Of a DNA stretch of 64,000 bases, positions 12,190 through 23,776 are shown one piece after another. The stretch spans positions 17,844,001-17,908,000 of the forward strand of contig CM067541.1 in NCBI GenBank assembly GCA_034509755.1, written 5' to 3'. Each line of letters opens with the position of its first letter. Positions within the stretch are counted from its first letter, which is position 1. Source of the stretch: Anisodus tanguticus (Eukaryota; Streptophyta; Magnoliopsida; Solanales; Solanaceae). A model generated the notes under the pieces. The model saw only the letters and a list, made by a program, of their open reading frames with translations, was not told the DNA's origin and searched no databases. A program made the translations under genes and the position numbers.

Positions 12190-12760
12190 CATATATGACT
12201 CACGAATTTATAGGCTTCAATCCCATCGCCCTCGATGTGATCCAGACCCTTCTACCTTTCTACATGCTAAGGCCTTGGTCAATGAATCTGAAGATTATCA
12301 CAAGATTTGACATAATCAATATTAATGGTACCACTTGTCAAATATGATATCACAACATAATATTTTCTTCTCATGTGTTTGAATTTACCTTCGTAATAAC
12401 GATTTTGTACTCTACCAATAGTGTTGGTGATATCACAATGAATTAAAATAGAAGAAATTATTTTTCAAAATAAATCATGAAATAATAGATTTCTCAACCA
12501 ATTCTCTTCTTCACTTGTCGAAGTTGAAGCAATAAACTCAATCTCCATTGGTAGAATTAACAATTTTCCCCCAATAAATAGCACTGAGTGTTCTCATTTG
12601 GCTTGCTTGTACCTGCTAAGTACTTTTACTGCATACACGATATCATGTCAAATGCAATCAGTCAAATATCTCATATTTTTTATTATGCTAGCATACTCCT
12701 TTTTTTATTTATCATATCATTTTCACTGTGAATTCAAAATAAGTAAATACTTGAATCAAA
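12190..12760 (-). pseudogene. eroded copia RT C-terminus and RNase H relic
   Basis: No long frame survives, but minus-strand pieces align in order with copia pol. They are a VYAVKVLSRY-like block after a RPDIA-type segment (about 12660-12600), an EFIA-type RNase H block with a W-L-R-N-L run (about 12555-12490), a DPLTK/KALA-type region (about 12290-12260) and MGLKPINS near 12235-12210. The same landmarks occur in the better-preserved copia at 18479-19055. This is an old, heavily diverged insertion. Confidence 0.6.
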
Positions 12761-12769
12761 AGGAGTTAT

Positions 12770-13397
12770 AACCACAATTTTTACAATATAATGTGGTTGG
12801 TCAAGAAAACTTCCATCACATGTTTTATGGTATTTTTATTCCAATAATGAAAAATTTCTCACCCAAATACTTAAGTCAAAATGGCTACTCAATAAGTTCT
12901 TTTAATAGTTTCTTTGATAACACAATGTTAGAGCCAAAAAATCATCAAATTAGATGCAACAAAGCAACATGTGAATTATTTCAAGAATTATGATAGATGC
13001 ATTTATCATATTATTTGTTTAAATTCATTTTCAATCATGCATGAACGGACTTTTCATGTCAAAATATTTTTTAATTTTTTCACCCCAGTATTTCCTGAAT
13101 TTAAATAACAATTTAAGTTCAAGAAAAGTAATATCACTTTATTCATGAAAAATATCTGGTAATTTATTTTTTACTTTTCCTCCGCTTGAATTGAGTAAGT
13201 AGAAAAATATTTTACCCTTCCATCTCTTGAAGAGATCTGGAGACTTTGAAGCAGGACAATGTTGAGATCTTCTATGTTGATATCCGCGTTTTTTCAAACT
13301 GTAACAAAGATGAATCTCCTTAAAATTGTGAGCGATATCCGCGCCTCAATCTTTCTTCATTGTTATTTTATTTTGAACCATAATTAATTATCGGTAT
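12770..13397. other. AT-rich sequence without recognised content
   Basis: This may be more of the decayed copia to its left, but I cannot match it. A 66-codon frame at 12793-12993 has no motif support. Confidence 0.35.
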
Positions 13398-14358
13398 ATT
13401 CACCAACAAATGCCTATTTTGGGGTGGTCTTTAATTTTTGCCCTTCAAATCTGAGTTCTTTAATTTTTCTTTATTATTTTTGGCGCGGCATAATTAGTGT
13501 TATATCTTCGACATATGTATCATACACAACCCACAAATTATGCCGGATAAGGAATAACTGTCAACACTAAACATAATATGAAAAAAGACATAATTTCAGA
13601 TTTCGGCGGGAATAGTTAGCGTTTAATTGCAACATATGTATCATAACATCCACACAAAAATGTCGGATAAGGCATAATTTACAACACTCAATATAATTTT
13701 AAAAATTATTATAAAACTATCCCGCATAACTTAATTCCTACATAATTTATGCCAAGCGAGGCAAAAATTCAGTTTTCAAAGAAAAAAATATTATAGAGAC
13801 TATGCCTTGTGAAGTAGACCTGGATATTTTCAACAGGTGAGCCCACTAGTATAGTGCGGATTTTTGTGTGGAATTCCCTTCAACGGCACTGATCTTTAAT
13901 TTTTGTCCCTCAAATTTGAAATCTTTAATTTTTGTTCTTCGCCTAAAAATCCATGGGTTCTGGATTCGAACCTCTGCTCAGTCAAAAAAAATAAAAAATC
14001 GCAAGGCAGATGTTTGTAGCGAAATTGGCGTATTCGGGCAAAATTAGGCCTATTAATTAAGCCTATATCAGCAGAAGTTTGTCTTTAAGGCAGAGGTTTG
14101 CCTTAAGGCCTAATTTTGGATAAATTTTGTCTTATGGCAAACCTCTGCCGAATAGGCCTAATTTTGCTCGAATGGTCTAATTTTACTTGAATAGACAAAA
14201 TTTTACTACAAACCTTTGTCTTGCAATTTTTTTTATTTTTGCCTGAGCAGGGATTCGAACCAAGATCCTCGGGGTATTAGGCGAAGAAAAAATTAAATAT
14301 TTTAAATTTAATATTTAAAAATTAAAGACCACCCCGAAATAAGGACATTCGTGTGAAT
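13398..14358. mobile_element. 961-bp element with 42-bp terminal inverted repeats
   Basis: The left end (13398-13439, starting ATTCACCAACAAATGCC) and the inverted right end (14317-14358, starting ATTCACACGAATGTCC on the minus strand) match over about 42 bases, including GGGGTGGTCTTTAATTTTT. Inside is a direct duplication of about 120 bp (around 13505-13735, marked by ACATATGTATCATA twice) and a large palindrome at 13937-14286. No transposase is encoded, so this is a non-autonomous DNA element or foldback. Target duplication is not clear, so the superfamily is not assigned. Confidence 0.75.
13937..14286. repeat. 350-bp inverted repeat (foldback)
   Basis: The left arm begins CTTCGCCTAA and contains a GGATTCGAACC block, TCAGTC, and AATTAGGCCTA. 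The right arm carries the reverse complement of the same landmarks, ending TTAGGCGAAG. Arms meet near 14100 around GGCAGAGGTTTGCCTTAAGG. A transcript across it would form a long imperfect hairpin. Confidence 0.75.
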
Positions 14359-14477
14359 TACCTATTTGAGCTACAAAAATGACATTGGAGCTGGGTAGTC
14401 TTGACGGTGGTCTTGATGTTGTGATCTTGCTAGTCCTATGAGCAAAACTTCAAGTCTAATAATTGAGTTTGGGTCAT

Positions 14478-14670
14478 TTGCACTTTTTTCCTATTTTGTT
14501 TTGGTCTTTAATTTTTGTCCCGCAAATAGAATTTATGTATAGCGGGGCATAAGTTATTTAAGCGATCTAGCACAAGTTGTGTCGAATTCCTTAAAAAATT
14601 TATGCCCCGCTAAATATAAATTTCAGGAAAAAAATTGAAGACCAGCCCATTGGAAAGGCAAACCGTGCAA
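14478..14670. mobile_element. 193-bp foldback MITE
   Basis: The ends are TTGCAC (14478) and GTGCAA (14670). Arms share GGTCTTTAATTTTT / GGTCTTCAATTTTT and AGCGGGGCATAA in inverted order. The centre is near 14575. It is related in style to the larger element to its left (the GGTCTTTAATTTTT motif) and encodes nothing. Confidence 0.7.
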
Positions 14671-14680
14671 TTTCTTCTTG

Positions 14681-15046
14681 AATTTTTGCTCATAGGGCAA
14701 GTAGAGGTCAAAAGTCCAAAACAACTCATTTTTTATGTCATTGGGTGTAATTTCCTGCACACATTTATTGAGAGAAATATCCCTAATTTAAGCAGCAAAG
14801 ACCTTCTTCTTCATCTTTTCCACTTCTTTCGAAATTCATGAAATTATATCGTAGTTCCTCTTTAAGAATTTCGAACTTAAAGATATTGTCATGGGATTTT
14901 GATTTTTACAAGTGAAATTCCAAAATACACTGTTATGAAAATCAATTTTACAGTTCAAAATTTAGAATAGTGTCCTAAAGCTCATACAAAGAATTATAAG
15001 TTGTATGTTTGTAATCATATTTAATCGTTTAGTTTTAATATTGCAG
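14681..15046. other. AT-rich sequence, no gene seen
   Basis: Only short unsupported frames occur here, none with a recognisable motif. Confidence 0.4.
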
Positions 15047-16222
15047 TGAAATAGTGCTTCTGTTGGAAATTTACTAATGTGGAATTAAGTTTATCCCGTT
15101 ATTTATAACTCGAACGATTGGGCCCCGCACGTCGGAAATATCATTTCCACACACGTGCAATCTTAGTGTCAAGTACCGTAAATTTCGTTAATGAAAAAGA
15201 TATTGGTACGTAAGTGAAATGTTTGAGACATAGAATGATGGATGATTATTTGCTAAATGACAAGTGTTCCACGTTGATAAACGAAGGAATGATTGTGCGA
15301 GGTGTAAGATGGAACGGGTCGGAAAAGGGGCGCGGAGCCGAGAAGGGTTGCGGCGCCTTCCGGACTGGGCCGCAGCGCCCCCTTGCAGCGCGCGACGCCG
15401 GAGTGGCAGTAGCTCAGTGATGAATTAGCGTCGTGGCGCTAAGGTGGCAGAGTCGCGGCGCTTCATGGGCAGTGACTGCTCGACGGAATCCCAAAAGGTT
15501 TGGTTGTTTAGGGGGTTTCAATGGCATTGAATCCACCCAATAATGGTCATTACTTGGACCATTATTTGGTTGCATTTGTTGGGGGGTTAAATGTCATCCA
15601 TTACATGGCAATTGATAGTCATTGTGGGGCATTTGAAGAGCCATCTTGCACACCTATAAATTGAGGCTTTGGCTCAATTCTATAGATGAAGATATATGAA
15701 CTGAAAAATAAGTTCACAACATCACAAAGAGATCAGATTTTCCTGATAAACAATCATTCTCTTAGCAATCTTCATTATTCGTGTTCTTCGTAGAGATCAT
15801 TTGTGTAGGCTTTGCACACTTGATAGTTTGTTGTTTCATCTTGGGAGACTATTGTCCACACTTTCGTAAAGCCTATATACGGGGCAATCTTGTCTTAAAG
15901 ACAGAGAGTCATCTCTCGACTCAGCCGGTGGTATTGTGGTTTATCTAAATGGTTGCTAAGTGTTTCAGGTGTTAACTTAACAGACGAAGGACATTAACCG
16001 TTCGTATTCTCAACGGATCTACAAGCCACAAGTGTAGCAGTTCATGTTCTTGTATTTCCGAATACAAATTCTATATTTGAAGTTTCATTCAAGATCAAGA
16101 TATTGACAACTTGTTGTTGTCCTAATTGTTGTTTATCCTTTCGATCATTATAATAGTTATTTACTATTACCGTTGTTGCTTTACATATTCCAACTGATTC
16201 TTGGAATCGTATTGAAATAGTG
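15047..16222 (+). repeat. LTR-like repeat, copy B
   Basis: This is the second copy of the family at 411-1420. It starts near TGTTGGAAATTTACTAATG (15061), has a GC-rich patch (15310-15480), a TATA-like CTATAAATTGAGG (15654), and GGGGCAATCTTGTCTTAAAG (15880). The 10-base string TGAAATAGTG occurs on both sides (15047-15056 and 16213-16222) and may be a target duplication, though 10 bases would be long for an LTR element. TGTTGGAAAT at the left and ATATTCCAAC near 16191 form a short inverted end pair. No coding region is attached. Confidence 0.5.
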
Positions 16223-17075
16223 TTTAAAGAATTATTTTGTTAAACAGAAGAGTGAAATTAGTATCATGAGTCAAATGATGTTAAAATATCCATGATACCT
16301 CGTGATAAAATATATAAGCTATCATAAGTAGAACAAATTAAAATTTTAGGATTAAAATCTTTTCTAATTTGCATTATATAGCATATCCTAATATTTATGA
16401 CTTTAAAATCGAGTAAGATTTTACTTAATATAAATATTCTCCTTATTTGATTTATATCACATAACTATAATTCTTAAAAAAACGCAGTAAGCCAAGAAAT
16501 AAGCTTCTTCTCACCAAATATTCATTGCAATTTATGATTGTAACGTTCTCCTAATTCTCTCCGCCCACAAGTCACGACTGAAGATCCTCTAACATTTAAG
16601 CAACAAAGACAACAGTAAATATCGGTTTTTGATTTCATGGTAAATTAAATATTTGTACTAGATAAATACGATGTTATTTATTTAATTAAATAGGATCAAC
16701 ATTCATCGATTTTAGAAGTTCAAATTTTTCTCAATCATATTTATTTCTAATATAAATGTGATTTTTCAAATCTTTGTAATCACTAATATGAGGTATACAC
16801 GCAACGCGTTTTGATCTCCCATCCTATGTACGGTATTCATTTTTGGACTATTCGAATTCACACTGAGAAGTCCACTTCGTGTGTATCAAACGAGACTCTA
16901 TTTTCATGAGTTTTAACCCGAAACTTCTAATTAATGATAGAAGGATATTTACCACTTTATCACAATCTTTAATGGTGATTTATCATATTTTAAAAATTCA
17001 AACGATATTAATTCCATTTGACTTGAATTCAATCTTAAAACTGCTTGTTCACCTAATTGTGAGGTTCTGGACCTA
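16223..17075. other. AT-rich sequence, no gene seen
   Basis: This is the flank of the complete copia that starts at 17081. Short frames such as 16879-17076 have no motif support. Confidence 0.4.
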
Positions 17076-17080
17076 ACTAC

Positions 17081-17898
17081 TGTTATTAATCTGTATTGCA
17101 AAACCGATGAAACAGTAAAATTAATTTCTGAAAATAAACAGAATCAGTGTTGAAAAAATAAAAATAATTTTTTCCAGAATATAATCGAGCCCACTTAGTT
17201 CAAAGTGTGTCCTTAAGGAAATTATTTCCCTCACAGTACTCGAGGTTGATGGAATATCCCCTCCCAGGATATAACGATTATCTTACTAGAATAGTAGTAC
17301 TCCAAATTCAGGTAGCGGCGAACCACTCAACGGCAGTTTATCACACAGAATTTATTTGTGCAGAAGAAGAAAAGTTTGTGTTGTTCAGAAAATTAGTAAA
17401 TAAAATTTTGAGGAATCAAACGAATTTATAGCCATGAAAGTACTGTTTCTGAAGGTTTGCAACCCTTCTGAACAGCCACTAAAAACTGGTGGGAAATTTA
17501 AATATGGGAAAGAAACCGGGTCGCGGGTCAGTCACGCGGATCCGGCCGGGTCACGGGTCAGACACACGGATCCGGGTCACTAATGGGTAGGATTGGATAA
17601 GTTAATTAATTTAATTAAATAATAATTAATTAAATAATTAAAATTAAAGAAAATTTGGTCCAAAAATCTGAATCCGAAGCCGAAGCCGAGCCGAGCGAGC
17701 GAGCGACGACGGCGCGAGGGGTCCTTGCCCCCTTAACCCTTTTAGTGACTAGAGAAGGTGTAATGTAATATATACACCTCTCTTTTCCTTTCTTTTTCCA
17801 ATGTGGGACAACTGGTTTACCCAAGGCAAAAGGGACCTTTTACATTCCCTTCACTTTTCATCCCATCATTTCCCATTCACCAATATCAATACCCAACA
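17081..17898 (-). repeat. 3' LTR of the 17-23.7 kb copia
   Basis: 818 bp. It carries paired copies of a GCGGGTCAGTCACGCGGATC-like motif (17523-17575), the AT-rich run TTAATTAATTTAATTAAATA, and a GC-rich stretch of GAGC/GCGA repeats at 17688-17720. Confidence 0.92.
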
Positions 17899-18478
17899 AT
17901 CCCCCACATGAATGGGAATGGCTATAATATAAAAGAATGTGCGGACAAGTGTGATATACAAGCGAGGATTGACTGCATCTGGATAAATAGGTTTCCCTTT
18001 GAACTTTCCGTAGTGAACTTATATCGGATATATTCGATCAATCGGTAGATTTGATATCTTTGAACCGTCGAACTTTGTTGTATACCTAGACAACATAAGT
18101 CACACAATCAACCCTCAACCGTTTATGGTTCTCACGGTTGTGTTCGTTTCAGCCATGAACACCTCCTGGTTTCATAAGTGCATAGAGAATGGGCCTTCAC
18201 TGTCATTCCCCTTTAAAGCGGCTTACACTTAACACTCACATAGGTGATTTCTAAACATGTGGTCCTCTAGCCACATTATCTGGTCATACACCGCCAGATT
18301 TAGATAATCATTAAAGAACCTTAATGCTTTATTAACTCATTAACAAGCCATAAGGTTTTATCCTTATTTCTGAACATTGTCTTCATCCGAGAATGGGTTG
18401 AGCTATTTGACAATGTTGAACTGTCAGTCACAACTTTGTTTGATCTCCTTGAACCTAGCTCTTGGGATCTCCAGTCTG

Positions 18479-21400
18479 CTAGGTGGAGTTACCTCCATGA
18501 TGACTTGTCCTCGGCCTTAACCCCATTCCTATTGATGATCTACTAACTCCCTCTCTAGATAAGCCTTTTGTAAGCGGATCCGCCACGTTATCTCTTAACT
18601 TTACATAGTCAATCGTGATAACGCCACTAGAGAGGAGTTGTCTAACGGTATTGTGTCTTCGTCGTATGTGACGAGATTTTCCGTTGTACATTACGCTTCC
18701 TGTCCTACCTATTGTTGCTTGACTGTCACAATGTATACATATATGAGCCAAAGGTTTGGGCCAGAATGGAATATCTTCTAAGAAATTCCGAAGCCATTCA
18801 TCTTCTTCACCGGCCTTGTCTAAAGCTATAAATTCAGATTCCATTGTAGAGCGGGCGATGCATGTCTGTTTTGATGATTTTCAAGACACTGCTCCTCCAC
18901 CAACTGTGAAAATATATCCACTCATGGATTTAACTTCGATGATCCGGTGATCCATTTGCATCACTATATCCCTCAATTACTGCGGGATATTTATTATAAT
19001 GCAAAGCATAGGTTTGGGTGTGTTTTAAATACCCCAAGACTCGTTTCATTGCCATTCAATGAGTTTGATTGGGATTACTCGTGAATCGACTCAGCTTGCT
19101 TATAACACATGCTATATCTGGTCGTGTACAATTCATGATATACATCAAACTTTCCAACACTCTTGCATAATCCAATTGTGAGTCACTTTCACCTTTATTC
19201 TTTTGAAGTGCAAAACTTACATCAATTGGAGTCTTTGCAACATTGAAATTTATATACTTAAACTTGTCAAGTACTCTTTCAATATAATGAGACTGCGATA
19301 ATGCTAGACCTTGTGGAGTTTTATGAATTCTGATGCCTAAGATCAAATCAGCAACTCCTAAGTCCTTCATATCAAATTTACTAGCCAGCATACGCTTCGT
19401 AGAATTTACATCGGTAATATCTCTACTCATTATCAACATGTCATCAACATATAAACAAACAATGACTTCATGATTTGAAGTATTTTTAATGTAAACACAT
19501 TTGTCACACTCATTAATCTTAAATCCATTTTCCAACATTGTTTGGTCAAATTTCGCATGCCATTGTTTGGGTGCTTGTTTAAGTTCATAAAGTGACTTAA
19601 CAAGTTTGCACACTTTCCTTTCTTTACCAGGAACCACAAAACCCTCAGGTTGTTCCATGTAAATTTCTTCCTCCAATTCTCCATTTAAGAAAGCTGTCTT
19701 GACATCCATTTGATGGATTTCAAGACCATATACGGACTTGTACGGTGCCACTAACACCCGAATAGATGTTATTCTTGTTACCAGCGAGTATGTGTCAAAG
19801 TAATCAAGACCTTCTTTTTGTCTATAACCTTTGACCACAAGTCTTGCCTTATATTTGTCAATAGTGCCATCAACTTTCATTTTCCTTTTAAAAATCCACT
19901 TTGATCCTAAATGTTTATTTCCAGGAGGCAGATCAACCAATTCCCATGTATAGTTGTTCAAAATTGATTTAATCTCACTATTGACTGCCTCTTTCCAAAA
20001 TGTTGAATCAGAAGATGACATCGCTGCTTTAAATGTTTGAGGCTCATTTTCAAGCAAGAATGTCACAAAATCTGGTCCAAAGGAAGTAGATGTCCTTTGA
20101 CGTTTGCTACGCCTTGGATCCTCTTTACTTGGTGTACTTTTCTTTGGTTCTTCCCGCGGTCGTTTAGATCTTTCACTTGACGACTCACATTCAGTTTTAT
20201 ACGGATAAATGTTTTCAAAGAATTCAGCATTATCTGATTCAATTATCTATTAACGTGAATTTCGGGATTGTCCGATTTGTGAACCAAAAACCGACAAGCT
20301 TTGTTGTTTGTAGCATAGCCAATAAAAACACAATCCACAGTTTTGGTCCGATTTTTACCCTTTTGGGCAAAGGAACTTGGACCTTTGCTAAACACCCCAC
20401 ACTTTGAAATATTTCAAGTTGAATTTTCTTCCTTTCCATAGTTCATATGGAATAGATTGTGTTTTGTTGTGGAGCACCCTGTTGAGTATTCGGTTAGCTG
20501 TAAGGATAGCTTCCCCCCACAAGCTTTGCGGTAAACCGGAACTTATTAGTAAGGCATTCATCATTTCTTTTAATGTTCAGTTTTTCCTTTCCGCAATTCC
20601 ATTTGATTGTGGTGTGTAAGGGGCAGTAGTTTGATGAATAATTCCATATTCTAAACATATCTCTGCAAAAGGAGATTCGTACTCTCCGCCCCTATCACTT
20701 CTAATCATTTTTATCTTTTTATTCAATTGATTTTCCACTTCGTTCTTGTATTGCTTAAATGCATCAATTGCTTCATCCTTACTATTAAGCAAATACACAT
20801 AACAATATCGAGTGCAATCGTCAATAAAAGTTATAAAATACTTTTTCCCACCGCGAGATGGTATTGAGTTCATATCACATATATCTGTGTAAATTAAGTC
20901 TAAAGGATTTGAATTCCTATCAATAGACTTATATGGATGTTTAACAAACTTAGATTCAACACTGATTTCACATTTAGATTTATTACACTCGAATTTAGGC
21001 AATACTTCTAAATTAATCAATTTTCGCAAGGTTTTGTAGTTGACATGTCCTAAACGAACATGCCATAAATCATTTGACTCCAATAAGTAAGACGAAGCTG
21101 AATTTTCATTAATACTGTCAACAACCATTACATTGAGTTTGAAAAGGCCCTCGGTGAGGTAGCCTTTTCCTATGAACAAATCATTCTTACTTATTACAAT
21201 TTTCTCACTAACCAACACGCACTTAAACCCGTTTTTGACGAGTAGTCCGGCTGAAACTAAATTCTTTCGAATTGTTAGAACGTGCATAACATTGTTGAGA
21301 GTCAGGACCTTGCCGGAAGTCATCTTCAGAAGTATCTTCCCATATCCTTCAACCTTGGCTGTTGCAATATTTCCCATAAACAGTACCTCTTCGGGTCCAG

Positions 21401-22344
21401 CGGGAGCATAGGTTGCAAATGCTTCTTTCGTAGCGCAAACATGTTGAGTGGCACCAGAATCAAGCCACCACTCATTTGGGTTTCCAACCAAATTGCACTC
21501 CGATAGCATTGCACACAGATCATCCATATCATCATTCTTTTCCACCATATTGGCTTGTCCTTTTCCCTTGTTCTTTTTCGGGAGACGACAATCTGGGGCT
21601 TTGTGGCCAGCTTTCCTACAATTAAAGCAGTTGCCCTTGAACTTTTTCTTGTTGGAATCCTTCTCCTTTCCAGAAGGCCTCTTCCTTTTCTTGTTCTTGT
21701 TCAGAGCAGCATCTTCAACGATGTTTGCCCCTTCAATTGGTGAAGTCTTACGGTACCTCTTCTCAGTGGTTTTGTTATCTTCCTCGATCTTGAGACGAAT
21801 CACAAGATCTTCCAACTTCATTTTCTTTCTTTTGTGCTTAAGATAATTCTTGAAATCTTTATGGGGGCGGCAACTTCTCAATCATTGCAGCCACTTGGAA
21901 CGCTTCATTTACTACCATACCTTCAGCAATAAGGTCATGAAAGATAAGTTGAAGCTCTTGAACTTGGGTTCTAACGGTTTTTCCATCCACCATTTTGTAG
22001 TCTAGGAATTTGGCAACCACAAACTTCTTCAAGCAAGCGTCTTCGGTTTTGTACTTCTTTTCAAGTGCACTCCATAGTTCTTTGGAAGTCTCTACTGCAC
22101 TGTAGACGTTGTACAAGTCATCTTCTAAGGCACTCAAAATGTAGCCTTTGCACAAAAAATCAGCCTGTTTCCAAGCCTCAGTAACCATGAACTGTTGGTT
22201 GTCGGGCATGTCGGCAGGCACGGGAGGGTCCTCCTTTGGTGAACTTTTGCATACCAAGGGTGGTAAGCCAAAATAACATTCTTTGCCGCCATCCTTTAAA
22301 GTTGGCACCGGTGAACTTCGCAGTTTTTCAGCCGGTGGTGGCAT
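18479..22344 (-). pseudogene. copia gag-pol polyprotein, broken by frameshifts and stops
   Basis: Order on the minus strand: gag (from 22344; a UBN2-type block with ALEKKYKTEDACLKKF), CCHC knuckle (CFNCRKAGHKAPDC, about 21630), protease (WWLDSGATQH, about 21460), HHCC domain, integrase (TDIC, SDRGGEY and GIAER supply the DDE residues), RT (19056-20066, with CLYVDDM) and RNase H (18479-18844, with CDSQA and a DPLTK motif). The gag frame ends early in EKLPPP near 21860 while the next domain continues in another frame, so a small indel lies near 21865-21875. A TGA follows GIAERKN at 20577, where copia proteins usually have Arg. A zinc-ligand Cys is Ser (CEIS, about 20975). One stop lies near 20245, and frames shift between 18845 and 19055. 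Confidence 0.92.
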
Positions 22345-22495
22345 GCGGTACGGGTTGTAGGAGTAATCGGTGCAAAGATTCGTATTCGAGAGGTAGTTCC
22401 GGTCTCAATTGCCATTATTTGTTTGTCACTTTGTCAAATCGACAAACCTGTTTTAGTTAATAAAACCGAATAGCAATTCAATCACGGACTTAAAT

Positions 22496-22793
22496 GATGA
22501 AGATTTTATTTCTTCAAATCGCAAAGTATAATTATGAAACTTTAGTATTCCAACGAAGTTTTTATATCTTCGAGTCGAATACTAATATTCATATGGAGTA
22601 GAAAAGCGCACAAGTTTTAATCTCCAAACGAGAATACAAACAACGATGAAGTTTTTATGTTCTTCAAATCGTTGTACAAGTATGAACTTTAATATTCCAA
22701 CGAAGTTTTTATGTCTTCAAGTCAGAATATGAAATTTCATACGGAGTAGAAAACCACATAGGTTTTAGTCTCCAAAACAGAATACAGATTAAT
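22496..22793 (-). repeat. 149-bp tandem duplication in the copia leader
   Basis: Two diverged copies (22496-22644 and 22645-22793) lie between gag and the 5' LTR. Each has GATGAAG, CTTCAAATCG, ATTCCAACGAAGTTTTTAT, GGAGTAGAAAA and GTTTTAGTCTCC-like blocks in the same order. I see no TGGTATCAGAG-type primer site between these repeats and the LTR. Confidence 0.8.
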
Positions 22794-22818
22794 CTAAAAA
22801 ATATAATTTCCTTAAGAT

Positions 22819-23656
22819 TGTTATTAATCTGTATTGCAAAACCGATGAAACAGTAAAATTAATTTATGAATATAAACAGAATCAGTGTTGAAAAAATAAG
22901 AATAATTTTTTTCAAAATATAATCGAGCCCACTTAGTTCAAAGTGTGTCCTTAAGGAAATTATTCCCCTCACAGTACTCAAGGTTGATGGAATATCCCCT
23001 CCCGGGATATAACGATTATCTTACCATAATAGTAGTACTCCAAATTCAGGTAGCGGCGAACCACTCAACGGCAGTTTATCACACATAATTTATTTGTGCA
23101 GAAGAAGAAGAAGTTTGTGTTGTTCAGAAAATTAGTAAATAAAATTCTGAGGAATCAAACCATGGAAGTACTGTTTCTGAAGGTTTGCAACCCTTCTGAA
23201 CAGTCACTAAAAACTGGTGGAAAATTTAAATATGGGAAACAAACTGTGTCGCGGGTCAGTCACGCGGATCCGGCCGGGTCGCGGGTCAGACACGCGGATC
23301 CGGGTCCCTAACGGGTAGGATTGGATAAGTTAATTAATTTAATTAAATAATAATTAATTAAATAATTAAAATTAAAGAAATTTTGGTCCAAAAAGATTAT
23401 CAATCAATTAGATCATTTGACCGAATCCGAATCCTAATCTGAAGCCGAGCCGAGCGAGCGACGATGACGGCGCGAGGGGTCCTTGCCCCCTCAATCTTTT
23501 TAGTGACTAGAGAAGGTGTAATGTAGTATATACACCTCTCTTTTCCTTTCTTTTTCCGATGTGGGACAATTGGTTTACCCAAGGCAAAAGGGACCTTTTA
23601 CATTCCCTTCACTTTTCATCCCATCATTTTCCATTCACCAATATCAATACCCAACA
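22819..23656 (-). repeat. 5' LTR of the 17-23.7 kb copia
   Basis: 838 bp. It is nearly collinear with 17081-17898; the length difference is mainly an extra AT-rich stretch near 23395-23425. Confidence 0.92.
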
Positions 23657-23776
23657 ACTACTATATACATGTCAAAGTTATTGTAAAGTTGTTGGCGAAT
23701 TTGATCAAAAAAATGGAGAAGGGGAAGTTATTGAAGAAAAAGCTACTACCAGTTTTAGTAGTCTTTTACGTAGGGT

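Larger units (their letters stand above)
17081..23656 (-). mobile_element. full-length Ty1/copia retrotransposon, decayed
   Basis: Two LTRs (17081-17898 and 22819-23656) bracket a minus-strand gag-pol. The insertion is flanked by a 5-bp duplication ACTAC (17076-17080 and 23657-23661). LTR ends are TGTTATTAATC...ATACCCAACA. The polypurine tract (minus GTGGGGGAT, 17907-17899) abuts the left LTR, which is therefore the 3' LTR. Total length is 6576 bp. The LTRs differ by scattered substitutions and short indels, so the insertion is not recent. Confidence 0.94.

Noticed and set aside
21448..21846. 132-codon plus-strand frame
   Set aside because: It lies antisense to the copia gag/zinc-knuckle region and has no motif of its own.
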